Notes under the pieces: model-generated
Told to the model about the DNA's origin: nothing
Database searches by the model: none
Seen by the model: only the letters and a program-made list of their open reading frames with translations
Translations under genes and position numbers: made by a program
Assembly: GCA_028345575.1 (NCBI GenBank)
Contig: JAOMDR010000002.1
Coordinates: 32,009 to 96,008 of the forward strand
Source: Candidatus Nitrosopelagicus sp.
GTDB lineage: Archaea > Thermoproteota > Nitrososphaeria > Nitrososphaerales > Nitrosopumilaceae
DNA length: 64,000 nucleotides
Direction: 5' to 3'
In this document: one piece after another, positions 43,119-52,407 of the stretch
Layout: every line of letters starts with the position of its first letter
Position numbering within the stretch: position 1 is the first letter of the stretch

Positions 43119-43560
43119 CTTTATACAATTTTGTAAATTTTACAGATAAATTTAATGTAATCATGTAAATCACTAATGCAATCGATTGTGAAACGATTGA
43201 TGCCATGTAAGGTTCATAGTCAATTTGTAACAAATAGTACTGTAAAATCCATCTAACAATTGTATAGACTATTTCACCAATTCCTAGTGATGAAATAATT
43301 TTAATTAAATCAGATTTTAGGAGTACATTATCTTTTTGACCGTTATCTAAAACATACTTTTTTCGATTATCAAAATAGTACAAGCCACCAAAAACTGAAA
43401 AGAAAACAACATAATCTATTATCAAAGTAAAGGATGAATTGAGATAATCAGCTTGATCTCCAAAATAATCTGCTGCAATTGCAGAGATGACGATTGAAGC
43501 CAGGAAACCTAGAAAGACATTTTTGTTTAATTTTAGATATTCTTGATACTTTTGTTTCAT
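43108..43560 (-). CDS. Four-span membrane protein of unknown function
   Basis: 150 residues with about four hydrophobic helices (VFLGFLASIVISAIAADYF, FTLIIDYVVFFSVFGGLYYF, IVYTIVRWILQYYLL, SIALVIYMITLNLSV) separated by short charged loops. No family recognised. Overlaps the RNase H-like gene downstream. ATG start. Confidence 0.65.
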   Translation of the reverse strand: MKQKYQEYLKLNKNVFLGFLASIVISAIAADYFGDQADYLNSSFTLIIDYVVFFSVFGGLYYFDNRKKYVLDNGQKDNVLLKSDLIKIISSLGIGEIVYTIVRWILQYYLLQIDYEPYMASIVSQSIALVIYMITLNLSVKFTKLYKDGN

Positions 43561-43633
43561 ATTTTTTGATAAAATATGTCATTTTTAGCGTTTCTAGGTA
43601 AACCCATTAATTGTATAATTTTTCAATAATAAT

Positions 43634-43957
43634 ATGGATTCAGACGAAAAACGATTGAAGCAAGAAGATTGTAATGAAGATGAGTTAGGAACAGGAGTTT
43701 TAACATTAACTAACAAACGTATTGCATTTGATAAAAGAAAAAGTAGAATCGCAGATTTTTCAACAAAAATGGGTGAAACTGTAATTGATGTTCCTTTAGA
43801 TCAAGTAGATGTATGGAAGGAAGGAAGATTTATCAAAAAAATCTGTTTCAAAATTAAAACAGATACAGATGAAAAATCGTACAAATTTGGCGTTATGGGA
43901 ACAGGTGGATGGTTAGAAGATATTCAAGACGCCATAGAAGATTTTAAAAATCAATAA
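43634..43957 (+). CDS. PH/GRAM-like domain protein
   Basis: 107 residues. GTGVLTLTNKRIAFDKRKS (the strand pair LTNKRIxF is typical of bacterial-type PH and GRAM domains), then VIDVPLDQVDVWKEG and FKIKTDTDEKSYKFGV, and a C-terminal helix LEDIQDAIEDFK. Such domains bind lipids or proteins; the role is unknown. Overlaps the convergent kae1 gene by 7 bases. Confidence 0.6.
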   Translation: MDSDEKRLKQEDCNEDELGTGVLTLTNKRIAFDKRKSRIADFSTKMGETVIDVPLDQVDVWKEGRFIKKICFKIKTDTDEKSYKFGVMGTGGWLEDIQDAIEDFKNQ

Positions 43958-44934
43958 TGAACATCTACGCTATCTAATCTCCAAGATTGTTTAACAAAAG
44001 TATCTTTCATTTTTGCACCAGGATATACACTAGATTCTCTTATACCAGTTATTGCAATTTGTGAACCACAATCACCTGCATAATTTAGTGGAACTACAAA
44101 GAATTTTGCTTTTTGTCTTTTACATACATCTTTTAACATAGAAGACAATCTTTTGTTTGCAGCAACCCCTCCAACTATCATAATTTCATTTTTTCTAGTA
44201 AATGCAAGAGCTCTCTCAGTTGCTTCAGCAATCATAGCAAAAGCAGTTTCTTGTAATGAATAACATGCGTCCTCAACTCCTTTTGATGTACTTTGTTTTG
44301 CTGCCGACAGTAGACCAGAAAATGATACATCATTTCCTTTTACTGCATATGGCAAATCAATGTAATTAGTCGACTTGTTTGCTAATTCTTCAATTTTTCT
44401 TCCACATGGTGAAGCAAATCCTAATGATCGTCCAAACTGATCTAAGAGTTGACCTAAAGTAATGTCCAAAGTTTCACCAAAGACTCTCCATCGTCCAGCA
44501 GAGAATGCAAGAATCATAGTATGTCCTCCTGAAACAAGAAGTACAAGTGGGTTTTTTGCACCAGTAAGAAGTTTACCTAATTCAATATGACCAATAGCAT
44601 GATTGACAGGATAAATTGGAATATCATAATATGATGAAAGAGAACGTGCAACAACAGCACCAACTCTAAGACATGGTCCAAGACCTGGGCCTCCTGCATA
44701 TGCAATCATATCAAGATCATTGATTTTGATTTTTGCTTCATCAAGACATTGTTTTAGAACAGATGGACTATTTTCTATATGATGACGTGATGCTTCTCTA
44801 GGATGAATACCTTCACCTTCTGGAGGTTTGTAGATTTTCCTAACATCAGATAAAATTTTTCCATTTTTTTGTTTTTTTTCAATTACAGCGCATGAAAAAG
44901 TGTGTGCAGTGCTTTCGATTCCTAAACAGATCAT
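43951..44934 (-). CDS. kae1: tRNA threonylcarbamoyladenosine synthase subunit Kae1
   Basis: 327 residues. GIESTAHTFSCAV begins the ASKHA fold, ASRHHIENSPSVL supplies the two metal-binding histidines, LLVSGGHTMIL and IMIVGGVAANKRLSSML the nucleotide site, and a late NYAGDCGSQIA carries the final Asp. Universal t6A37 modification enzyme, working with Bud32, Cgi121 and Pcc1 (not in the window). Its ATG lies one base after the stop of the YchF-type gene, hence the same transcript. Confidence 0.96.
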   Translation of the reverse strand: MICLGIESTAHTFSCAVIEKKQKNGKILSDVRKIYKPPEGEGIHPREASRHHIENSPSVLKQCLDEAKIKINDLDMIAYAGGPGLGPCLRVGAVVARSLSSYYDIPIYPVNHAIGHIELGKLLTGAKNPLVLLVSGGHTMILAFSAGRWRVFGETLDITLGQLLDQFGRSLGFASPCGRKIEELANKSTNYIDLPYAVKGNDVSFSGLLSAAKQSTSKGVEDACYSLQETAFAMIAEATERALAFTRKNEIMIVGGVAANKRLSSMLKDVCKRQKAKFFVVPLNYAGDCGSQIAITGIRESSVYPGAKMKDTFVKQSWRLDSVDVHY

Positions 44935-44935
44935 A

Positions 44936-46129
44936 CTAACCTCTACTTAGTGTTGATACTATTTTTATTATATCACCATCTTTGAGTTCATGATCAGCAC
45001 CAATACGTTGTTTTGATTTTGCGTCAATAGCATGTAAAAATCCATTTCCGATATCTTGATGAATTGTGAATGCTAATTCTTTTGCAGTAGAACCTTTTTT
45101 TAATAATCTTGCATCAGGTAAAACCTGACCTTGCTTGTTCATCAATTTAGTTTCATCCTCAACAGGATAAACAATAATCATATCCAAAACATCAAAAATT
45201 ATTGAATTAAGTATTTCTTGAATACCTGTTGTTTGAATTTTTGTTAAAACATTTTTTGCAAGATGTAATGCACTATTTTGTTGTTCAGACAACTGAGTAT
45301 TTTCTTTTCCTGAAAAATTATCATCACCAGGAACATAATTAATTAATTCAGCTTTTGTAGCCTTTTTCAATAAAAGCTCAGTTTCTGCACTAGAAGGGAT
45401 AACTTTGAAATTTTCAGATATTTTTTCTAGAATTTTAAGATCATCGCATAAGTCTGCTTTATTAGCTGCAATAAGTAATGGTTTTGCATTTTTTCTAAGA
45501 GTTTTTAGGAATATCATAATATCATCTTCTGTCCAATCTTGTGGTTTTTTTGTTTTTAATGACATTGATATTAGAACTTGATCAACTTGAGACTCTGTAA
45601 TTCCAAGTCCTGTGAACCTACGTGCAATTCCATCTGTTATTTTTGCACGTTTTTGATCTATTTCTTTTACAAGTTTTGGCCATTCTCTATCAAGTATTTC
45701 TTTAAACCATAAATCAAATTCTTCTTCAACAAATTTAATATCCTCTAATGGATCATGTGTTCCAACATTTACTGGTTGTCCTTGAATATCAGTTGAGCCA
45801 GAAATATCAACTACATGAATCAATGCGTCTGCTTTCATAGCATCGGTAAGAAATTGATTTCCTAACCCTTTACCTTCATGTGCACCAGGAACTAGTCCTG
45901 CAACATCAATTAATTTTACAGGAATGAATCTAGTACCATCATGGCATAGATCATTTTCACATCTATTGTTCAAATTTTTACATTCACAAGTAATTTTCAA
46001 ATAACAAACTCCAACATTTGGTTCAATTGTAGTAAATGGGAAATTACCACTTTGAGCTATTGTTTCTGTTGCTGAAGAGAAAAAAGTTGATTTTCCAACA
46101 TTTGCCTTACCAAGTAACCCAATTTGCAT
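44936..46129 (-). CDS. ychF: YchF/OLA1-type GTPase with TGS domain
   Basis: 397 residues. G1 [15 protein letters not shown], switch [13 protein letters not shown]3 [20 protein letters not shown]4 replaced by NKAD, and a C-terminal TGS domain ([33 protein letters not shown]). OBG-related ATPase/GTPase acting with ribosomes. ATG start; followed by kae1. Confidence 0.93.
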   Translation of the reverse strand: MQIGLLGKANVGKSTFFSSATETIAQSGNFPFTTIEPNVGVCYLKITCECKNLNNRCENDLCHDGTRFIPVKLIDVAGLVPGAHEGKGLGNQFLTDAMKADALIHVVDISGSTDIQGQPVNVGTHDPLEDIKFVEEEFDLWFKEILDREWPKLVKEIDQKRAKITDGIARRFTGLGITESQVDQVLISMSLKTKKPQDWTEDDIMIFLKTLRKNAKPLLIAANKADLCDDLKILEKISENFKVIPSSAETELLLKKATKAELINYVPGDDNFSGKENTQLSEQQNSALHLAKNVLTKIQTTGIQEILNSIIFDVLDMIIVYPVEDETKLMNKQGQVLPDARLLKKGSTAKELAFTIHQDIGNGFLHAIDAKSKQRIGADHELKDGDIIKIVSTLSRG

Positions 46130-46180
46130 AAGGAGATAGTTTTTATCTCATCATATTAGTATTACAGAAATTCATTAATC

Positions 46181-46756
46181 ATGGATGTAAGAATGAATTG
46201 TGTGAATTTAGTAATTACTGGAAATCCAGGTGTTGGAAAACATACAATTGCGGATTTATTCATAAAACAGGATTCTTCATATCAAATATTCGATATAAAC
46301 AAATTTGCAATTGAAAAAGAGTTTGGAGAACAAGATAATGATGGGATTGAGATTGATACTGTGAAATTAAAAGATGAGATTCAGAAATTAAATTTAGACA
46401 AATTCTTAATCGTAGGACATTTGGCTCCATATGTTCTTGAGAAATCAAATATTGATTTTGTCATTATTTTGAGAAAGAATCCTTATGATCTTATAGAAAT
46501 TTACAAAAAAAGGAAATATCAAGAATCAAAAATAAAAGAAAATGCAGGGAGTGAGATACTAGGTATTATTGCAAATGACTCAATTGCATCATTTGGAAAG
46601 GAGAAATCTTTTGAAATTGATGCTACAAATAAAACACCTGAAATGATTCTAGAGAAAATTTACAACATAATTGATAATCAAAAAGATGCAGATGTAGTAG
46701 ATTGGTTAAGATTAGTTGAAGAAAAAAATGAGATTAGCAAATTTTTTGATTACTAA
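46181..46756 (+). CDS. Adenylate kinase 6/Fap7-like NTPase
   Basis: 191 residues. P-loop TGNPGVGKHTIADLF at about residues 12-26, then the family's short ELN-type region and FVIILRKNPYDLIEIYKKRKYQESKIKENAGSEIL, matching the AK6/Fap7 lid segment with RxY-type residues. Fap7 relatives act in 18S/16S rRNA end maturation. ATG start 46181 (another in-frame ATG lies four codons on). Divergent from ychF. Confidence 0.82.
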   Translation: MDVRMNCVNLVITGNPGVGKHTIADLFIKQDSSYQIFDINKFAIEKEFGEQDNDGIEIDTVKLKDEIQKLNLDKFLIVGHLAPYVLEKSNIDFVIILRKNPYDLIEIYKKRKYQESKIKENAGSEILGIIANDSIASFGKEKSFEIDATNKTPEMILEKIYNIIDNQKDADVVDWLRLVEEKNEISKFFDY

Positions 46757-46788
46757 TTTAATATAATCCTCAATAATCATACTAAGAA

Positions 46789-48303
46789 TTGTTTGAGATA
46801 AAATACAGTGATTTGGCAGGTAGAATAGGTGTTCTTCACACAAATCATGGAAAAATTGAAACACCTTCTTTTGTTCCAGTAATACATCCAGTTAAACAAA
46901 GTATACCGGCTAAAAAAATTAAAGAAATTGGTTTTGATGTTGTAATAACAAATGCATACATTACAATGAAAAGATTAGAAGAGAAAGCTAGAGAAAATGG
47001 TATTCATAAAATAATAAAATATGATAGTTCGATAATGACAGATTCTGGAGGATACCAAGTTTTAGAGTATGGCGAAGTTGATGTAAAACCGCCAGCTATG
47101 GCAAAATTTGAGATGGATATAATGACAGATTTCGCTATTCCATTAGACAAACCAACGGGATTTGGATTATCAAAAAAAATAGCAAAAGAATACGTGGATC
47201 ATACATTAAAAGTTTGTAAAACAACAATAAAAAATAAAAAAAATAATGGACAGATTTGGATTGGTCCGATACAAGGAAGTGAACATCCAGAATTAGTGAA
47301 AAGATCAACTAATGAATTAATAAAAATGGGATATCAAATGCTTGCACTAGGAAGTCCAGTTGAGTTTATGGAATCATATGAATACAAATTATTAGCAGAA
47401 ATGATTATTGCTGCAAAGAAAAACATACCAACTTCAATTCCTTTACATCTATTTGGTGCAGGACATCCTTTAACGATTCCATTGGCAGTTGCACTAGGTT
47501 GTGATACATTTGACTCAGCATCATACATGCTTTATGCAAAACATGATAGAGTGATAACAGAAGATGGCACTAGAAGGTTAGCAGAATTGGAATATTTCCC
47601 ATTTGATTGTGAAGTATCTTCAAAATACAAACCAAAAGAATTACTATCTATGAAAAAAGAAGAAAGAATAGATCAGATTGCGCTTTTCAATTTATACTCA
47701 ATAAAAGCTGAAGTTGACAGAGTAAAACAAGCGATACGAGAAGGAAGATTGTGGGAATATACAATGAAAAAAGCTAGAGCACATCCAAAGTTATTTGAAA
47801 CAATTGATGTGATTATGAATAACACAAAATTCTTGCAAGATGGAACTCCAAAATTTAAAGAAAAAGCAATTTTCCTATTTGGACCAGAAGATCAGTATAG
47901 ACCAGAGATTCGAAGATATCATGAATATGTGAAAAAATTTAGAACGAAAAAGAAAATAGCAATAATTACAAAAGATCCAACAATAAAACCAGTATTCACA
48001 TCATATGATTATAAAAAATTACGAAGAAAATTCAAAGATCCAGATTTGATACAGTTTTGTAATTATAATCCATTTTTAGGAATAATACCAATTGAAATTT
48101 CAGACGTTTTTCCAGCATCACACTATGTGATGTCTAGAAAAGAATTTGAGCCTGAAAAATTCCCTAAATTTTTAGAAATTTGGAGTGAATTTTTCAATAA
48201 AAATAAGTTTGACTCAGTATATCTTCCAAAAAATGATTTATTTTTACAATACTTTAAAAAATTCGTTCCAAAGGGAATAACAAAAAAACAGATTATTGAA
48301 TAA
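46789..48303 (+). CDS. tgtA: Archaeosine tRNA-guanine transglycosylase
   Basis: 504 residues. TDSGGYQVLEYGEVDV and SYMLYAKHDRVITEDGTRRLAELEYFPFDCEVSS are the ArcTGT catalytic core, with a C1 domain after about residue 350. It inserts preQ0 at position 15 of tRNAs on the path to archaeosine. At 504 residues it lacks the C-terminal PUA domain of the longest archaeal forms; that part may be a separate protein elsewhere. Start is TTG at 46789, since no ATG precedes the conserved YSDLAGRIG. Confidence 0.93.
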   Translation: MFEIKYSDLAGRIGVLHTNHGKIETPSFVPVIHPVKQSIPAKKIKEIGFDVVITNAYITMKRLEEKARENGIHKIIKYDSSIMTDSGGYQVLEYGEVDVKPPAMAKFEMDIMTDFAIPLDKPTGFGLSKKIAKEYVDHTLKVCKTTIKNKKNNGQIWIGPIQGSEHPELVKRSTNELIKMGYQMLALGSPVEFMESYEYKLLAEMIIAAKKNIPTSIPLHLFGAGHPLTIPLAVALGCDTFDSASYMLYAKHDRVITEDGTRRLAELEYFPFDCEVSSKYKPKELLSMKKEERIDQIALFNLYSIKAEVDRVKQAIREGRLWEYTMKKARAHPKLFETIDVIMNNTKFLQDGTPKFKEKAIFLFGPEDQYRPEIRRYHEYVKKFRTKKKIAIITKDPTIKPVFTSYDYKKLRRKFKDPDLIQFCNYNPFLGIIPIEISDVFPASHYVMSRKEFEPEKFPKFLEIWSEFFNKNKFDSVYLPKNDLFLQYFKKFVPKGITKKQIIE

Positions 48304-48332
48304 TTTATCTATCTCATATTATTGGGAATTAT

Positions 48333-49139
48333 ATGATTAAACCAATATTCGCATCAGTCATTTGTTTAGGAATTTTATTTTCAATACAAGCAACATATGC
48401 AGAAGAACAATTACCACTTCCAGAGGGAAAAAATATCAAGGAATGGGAGTCTATCAGTGCAGCATTAATTGCAGAAAAAAGATTTAGTGAAGCAATAATT
48501 TATCTGGATAAAATTTTAGAACAAGAACCAGAAAATTTGAAAGCACTAACTAACAAAGCAGGACTACTTGCACAATTAGGAAATTATTCAAAAAGTATTA
48601 TTCTATCAAATAAAGTTTTAGACATAGATCCAGATAGAATTTCAGCATTAACCAACAAAGCAATTTCACTAAAAATGCTAAAAGAATATGAAGAATCTCA
48701 TCAAGTTTTTACAAAAATTTTGACTTTAGATCCAGATAATAAAAAAATAAAACAGGCAAGAGCCAGTTTACTAAGTGAATCACCTACAATTTCAACAAAT
48801 AATTCTCCGTATGAAGTTCATGTTTTAGTTACGGTTAGAGATAAAGATGAAAATCTTATTGCAGTTACAGAATCTAATAACGCACGATATTTACCATCAG
48901 AATTCACTGAAAAATGGTGGAATAGTTTATCAGAAAAAAATTATCTAAAATATAACAATGGTAATGAAATTTTTCAGAAAGAAAATACAATGCTTTCAAA
49001 TGACGATCATTTAGGAATGCTAACTTTAGAACGTGAAATGAATGGGTATGTTGTGAATGTCTTTGAAGCATTTATTCCATTAATTCAGATGGAAGAAACG
49101 GACACTGCAAAAGTCCAATGGACCATTATTAAGAAATAG
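48333..49139 (+). CDS. Exported tetratricopeptide-repeat protein
   Basis: 268 residues. A signal peptide (IFASVICLGILFSIQATYA, cleavage probably after ATYA) is followed by three TPR units (FSEAIIYLDKILEQEPENLKALTNKAGLLAQLGNYSKSIILSNKVLDIDPDRISALTNK...), then a 110-residue C-terminal beta-rich domain of unknown type. Extracytoplasmic scaffold or stress protein; nothing more can be said. Convergent with the next gene (11-base overlap). Confidence 0.75.
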   Translation: MIKPIFASVICLGILFSIQATYAEEQLPLPEGKNIKEWESISAALIAEKRFSEAIIYLDKILEQEPENLKALTNKAGLLAQLGNYSKSIILSNKVLDIDPDRISALTNKAISLKMLKEYEESHQVFTKILTLDPDNKKIKQARASLLSESPTISTNNSPYEVHVLVTVRDKDENLIAVTESNNARYLPSEFTEKWWNSLSEKNYLKYNNGNEIFQKENTMLSNDDHLGMLTLEREMNGYVVNVFEAFIPLIQMEETDTAKVQWTIIKK

Positions 49140-50331
49140 ATTTTTTTGAGAAAAACATTCCAATTCCTATTGCAAAGAATACGATAAATGGAATATATCG
49201 ATACGGGAGAATTTCATAGAAATTTGTAAACACTATAAGAATTGGACCAGCCAATAAAGTACCTAAAATTAAAAATAAAATTGAATCAGTTTCTTTAAAG
49301 CTGGTTTTTACAAGTAATGTCAATCCAACAACAACAGGTAGAATTGTCATTAAAAGAAGGAAATCATATCTTAATAGAGGTCCAAATGTAGCAAGCCCAA
49401 TAAAGAATTTTGAAGGGTCAATTTGTATTACATTTGGATATATCGTATCTCCAGAAAATACAACTAAAGCAGATATTCCTATAATTGCCACATATGAGAT
49501 TAAGAGTAGAAATTTCTTTTTGGTCGAGATAGAAGTTCTTGTGGCAAATAACAGCGTCATTATGAAATAAGGTGCAACGAATGCTTTTGTGAAAAATGAT
49601 AAAATGTAGAAGATTGGTGACAAGACCCATTGTTTTTTTATGACATAAATGGATAAGAGATAAAATAATACCCAGAAATTTTCATAGACTGCAACTGTAT
49701 CAAATCTAAGAAAAGTGTGACTTTGGATTAATACCAATACTGCAATTATTCCAGCAAATCTTTTTTCTGTAATTTGTACAGTTAACAGATATGTGAATAA
49801 GATTACTAGAATTGATGCAGCAAATGGTAAAATCTTGATATTTTGAAAAATTTCCTGGGATACGTCTAAAAGAAACATACGGACATAACGGTCATTTTGT
49901 TCCTTTACGTAGATATTTTCAGATTCACCATCAGGCCAAATTTTTAATGCATCTTCTAGAATTTCATAATCACCCCATTGTTGAGATTCATCTAGAAATA
50001 GTTCAGGAGTACAAATACCAATGTAAACTGAAAAAATTATTAGTAGAATGATTAAACTAGGTTTTTTTGAAATTTCAAAAATTCGGATTCTGTTTATAGA
50101 ATCAGAAATTGAAGATGGGAGTTTTTTCTTGTAGTAGAGAATTCCTAATACAAATAATATCAGGTTTGATAAAATTATAGGAATTCCTAATACTCCAATC
50201 TCATACGGAATTAGATTGGAAGAAAATTTTCCAAAAATAGATGAAAATAAAGATGGAAAAATTATCGATATTACAGTTAAGGAAACAAAGAAGATTGTTA
50301 CGACGCCAATTAAATTTGAAATTTTTGACAT
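49129..50331 (-). CDS. Multi-span membrane protein, GT-C glycosyltransferase-like
   Basis: 400 residues, about ten hydrophobic spans. The first long loop has ELFLDESQQWGDYEIL, similar to the acidic loop motif of lipid-linked GT-C glycosyltransferases (DE/ED after the first span), with further loops and a C-terminal span ending in a Lys/Ser tail. A polyprenyl-phosphate sugar-using transferase is likely, possibly in N-glycan or glycolipid synthesis. Family assignment is weak. Confidence 0.55.
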   Translation of the reverse strand: MSKISNLIGVVTIFFVSLTVISIIFPSLFSSIFGKFSSNLIPYEIGVLGIPIILSNLILFVLGILYYKKKLPSSISDSINRIRIFEISKKPSLIILLIIFSVYIGICTPELFLDESQQWGDYEILEDALKIWPDGESENIYVKEQNDRYVRMFLLDVSQEIFQNIKILPFAASILVILFTYLLTVQITEKRFAGIIAVLVLIQSHTFLRFDTVAVYENFWVLFYLLSIYVIKKQWVLSPIFYILSFFTKAFVAPYFIMTLLFATRTSISTKKKFLLLISYVAIIGISALVVFSGDTIYPNVIQIDPSKFFIGLATFGPLLRYDFLLLMTILPVVVGLTLLVKTSFKETDSILFLILGTLLAGPILIVFTNFYEILPYRYIPFIVFFAIGIGMFFSKKSIS

Positions 50332-50398
50332 AAAATAATTTTAGATCTCATATAATTAAATCAAATAAAATAAGAAAAAGAGGTTTGTGAAAACGCGT

Positions 50399-50701
50399 CT
50401 ATAATGCTGCGTCTTCAGCCCATCCGTTGATGAATACACCGTTCTTGTGAAGTGGAACTGGTTGACCAGCTGTGTAATTCATTGGTCTCATCCAGAAAAT
50501 GGATTTTGTTGGACAAACTCCGATGCATGCACCGTCGGTGATACATCTTTCAGGATAGAAGACAAATGCTTTACCACGTTTCCAACCTTCAACAGGTTTT
50601 ACACGGAGCACATCCGGACCAAGAGAAGTACAGATTTCTACACATAGTGCGCATCCGATACATCTCTGTTCGTCAATGTCTGGAATTATTGCTATTGGCA
50701 T
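50399..50701 (-). CDS. Dicluster ferredoxin
   Basis: 100 residues. Cluster 1: Cys14, 17, 20, 24 (CIGCALCVEIC); cluster 2: Cys53-x5-Cys59-x3-Cys63-Pro with Asp56 where the second cysteine is expected (CITDGACIGVCP). The first cluster is followed by a 28-residue loop instead of the compact bacterial arrangement. The last 30 residues (AGQPVPLHKNGVFINGW) are a C-terminal extension. Electron carrier of unknown partner. Strong TATA-like box at 50727-50737. Confidence 0.88.
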   Translation of the reverse strand: MPIAIIPDIDEQRCIGCALCVEICTSLGPDVLRVKPVEGWKRGKAFVFYPERCITDGACIGVCPTKSIFWMRPMNYTAGQPVPLHKNGVFINGWAEDAAL

Positions 50702-50726
50702 TCTAACATGGATAAGTTAGATTTGC

Positions 50727-50737
50727 TATTTAAACCA
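50727..50737 (-). promoter_or_regulatory. TATA-like box for the dicluster ferredoxin gene
   Basis: On the minus strand GGTTTAAATAG, centred about 31 bases before the ATG at 50701. Confidence 0.5.
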
Positions 50738-50776
50738 TGAACTAGATCGTTAACAGCGTTATGAAATAGATCGGTT

Positions 50777-50806
50777 CAAAAAAAGAAAATAAAACAAAAG
50801 AAAAAA
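50777..50806 (-). terminator. U-rich terminator after the 70-residue protein gene
   Basis: On the minus strand the RNA after the stop codon reads T-runs (TTTTTTCTTTTG, then TTTTCTTTTTTTGAAC), the oligo-U type of archaeal terminator, no hairpin. Confidence 0.5.
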
Positions 50807-50821
50807 TGATTACAAGAAAAA

Positions 50822-51034
50822 TTACTTTCTCATTGCATCAATTTGACCAGATGTTACCCAATCCAATAGTTCTGCTGATGAAGGATTAAGTTCTGGTTTG
50901 CTAGCCATAAGATTTGCTACCCATATCCAGTTAATTTGGTTTAATAGGACTTTGTTTGCTTCGTCGCCTGCGCGAACTTTAGCAACCATTGCTTTATCTT
51001 GTGTGGCTTCCCATTCTGCATAGGTTCTTCCCAT
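50822..51034 (-). CDS. Small conserved-looking protein of unknown function (70 aa)
   Basis: 70 residues, ATG start, own promoter-like element (51061-51067) and own U-rich terminator, so it is probably a monocistronic, well-expressed gene. Sequence is soluble and helical (AEWEATQDKAMVAKVRAGDEANKVLLNQINWIWVANLMAS, then NPSSAELLDWVTSGQIDAMRK). It uses more G/C-rich codons than its neighbours, like the S-layer gene. I do not recognise a family. Confidence 0.7.
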   Translation of the reverse strand: MGRTYAEWEATQDKAMVAKVRAGDEANKVLLNQINWIWVANLMASKPELNPSSAELLDWVTSGQIDAMRK

Positions 51035-51060
51035 AATTGATCAAATGTTAGGTTCCACTA

Positions 51061-51067
51061 ATTAAAG
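51061..51067 (-). promoter_or_regulatory. TATA-like box for the 70-residue protein gene
   Basis: On the minus strand CTTTAAT, centred about 30 bases before the ATG at 51034. Confidence 0.4.
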
Positions 51068-51137
51068 CTATTGTAAATTATCCATATGGTACAATCTAAA
51101 GAGTCTAAGATATAAGTCAGTCACAAAATCGAGTTGC

Positions 51138-52406
51138 GTGGAGATCAAGGTTTTAGGCGCAGCTGGTGAAGTAGGTCGATCAGCTTTTCAAGTTAATTGT
51201 GATGGAACAAATTTTCTATTAGATTATGGAGTAATGTTTGGAAAACCAAGAGGCGCACCACCAACATATCCACTTCATGTAAAACCACGAGATATTGATT
51301 CAGTAATCATAACTCATGCACATTTAGACCATTCAGGATGTGTTCCATCTTTGTTTGTTAGCGGTAATTGTAATGTGTATGGAACAGCACCAACATTTGA
51401 TCTAAGTAAATTGCTAATCCAAGATATGATAAAGATTGAAAAGAATGCACATTCTTTTGGGGTTCCAGAAATTGATAACATGATGCAAAAAGCAAAAACA
51501 ATTGGATTTAACGAAAAAATCACTAGAGGAAATGCATCATTTGAACTACGTTCATCAGGGCATGTGATAGGCGGAAGTACAGTTTTAGTAGAATCAAATA
51601 ATAAAAAATTATTCTATACAGGAGACATTAATTTAAGAGGTTCTAGATTATTGCCACCTGCAGATTTGGATATAGGCGAAGTAGATATGGTAATTACAGA
51701 GAGTACATATTCCCAGCAGAATCAAATGCCTAGAAAAGACTCTGAAAAAGGACTAATTGATTTTGCAAATGAGGTAATGGATAGGAAAGGAACACTTTTC
51801 ATTCCATCATTTTCAGTTGAACGTTCACAAGAAGTAGCTAGCGTGCTAATCAATGCAGGATTTGAACATAAAATAATTATGGATGGAATGGCCTTGAAGG
51901 TAAACGAAGTACTTTTGAGATATCCAGAATATCTAAGAAATCCAGAAATTTTCAAGGATGTCATAGATAGAGTTGTAGCAGTACGAGATCATAATGAAAG
52001 AAAGAAAGCACTAAATGAACCATGTGTGGTAATATCACCTGCAGGAATGTTGGTGGGAGGAAATGCGGTGTATTATTTACAAGAATTATCATTTAATGAT
52101 AAAAATGGAATTGCTCTAGTATCTTACCAAGGAGAAGGAACTCCTGGAAAGAAATTACTAGACACAGGAAAAGTACAAACACGTGGAAAAGATCTAAATG
52201 TTAAAGCAGAAGTAAAACAATTCCAATTTTCAGGTCATGCAGATAGAGACAGCCTATTTGAAATGATTAAAAATCTAAAAGGAAATCCAAAAATTATGAC
52301 GGTTCACGGAGATGATACATCATGTACACGATTCGCCGAAGAGATACATGAGAAATTCGGATTTGAAGCACATGCGGCTAAATTAGATGAAAAAATAACC
52401 ATCTAA
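51138..52406 (+). CDS. Metallo-beta-lactamase beta-CASP ribonuclease (aCPSF2/RNase J-like)
   Basis: 422 residues. THAHLDHSG (HxHxDH) at about 56-64, GHVIGGS, YTGDINLRGSRLLP with the metal-bridging Asp, then the beta-CASP insertion (PSFSVERSQEV, SPAGMLVGGNAVYYLQ) and SGHADRDSL and MTVHGDDTSC (C-terminal His motifs). Without N-terminal KH domains it fits archaeal aCPSF2 or an exonuclease form. Likely in mRNA 3'-end formation or decay. The start is GTG at 51138. Confidence 0.88.
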   Translation: MEIKVLGAAGEVGRSAFQVNCDGTNFLLDYGVMFGKPRGAPPTYPLHVKPRDIDSVIITHAHLDHSGCVPSLFVSGNCNVYGTAPTFDLSKLLIQDMIKIEKNAHSFGVPEIDNMMQKAKTIGFNEKITRGNASFELRSSGHVIGGSTVLVESNNKKLFYTGDINLRGSRLLPPADLDIGEVDMVITESTYSQQNQMPRKDSEKGLIDFANEVMDRKGTLFIPSFSVERSQEVASVLINAGFEHKIIMDGMALKVNEVLLRYPEYLRNPEIFKDVIDRVVAVRDHNERKKALNEPCVVISPAGMLVGGNAVYYLQELSFNDKNGIALVSYQGEGTPGKKLLDTGKVQTRGKDLNVKAEVKQFQFSGHADRDSLFEMIKNLKGNPKIMTVHGDDTSCTRFAEEIHEKFGFEAHAAKLDEKITI

Positions 52407-52407
52407 A

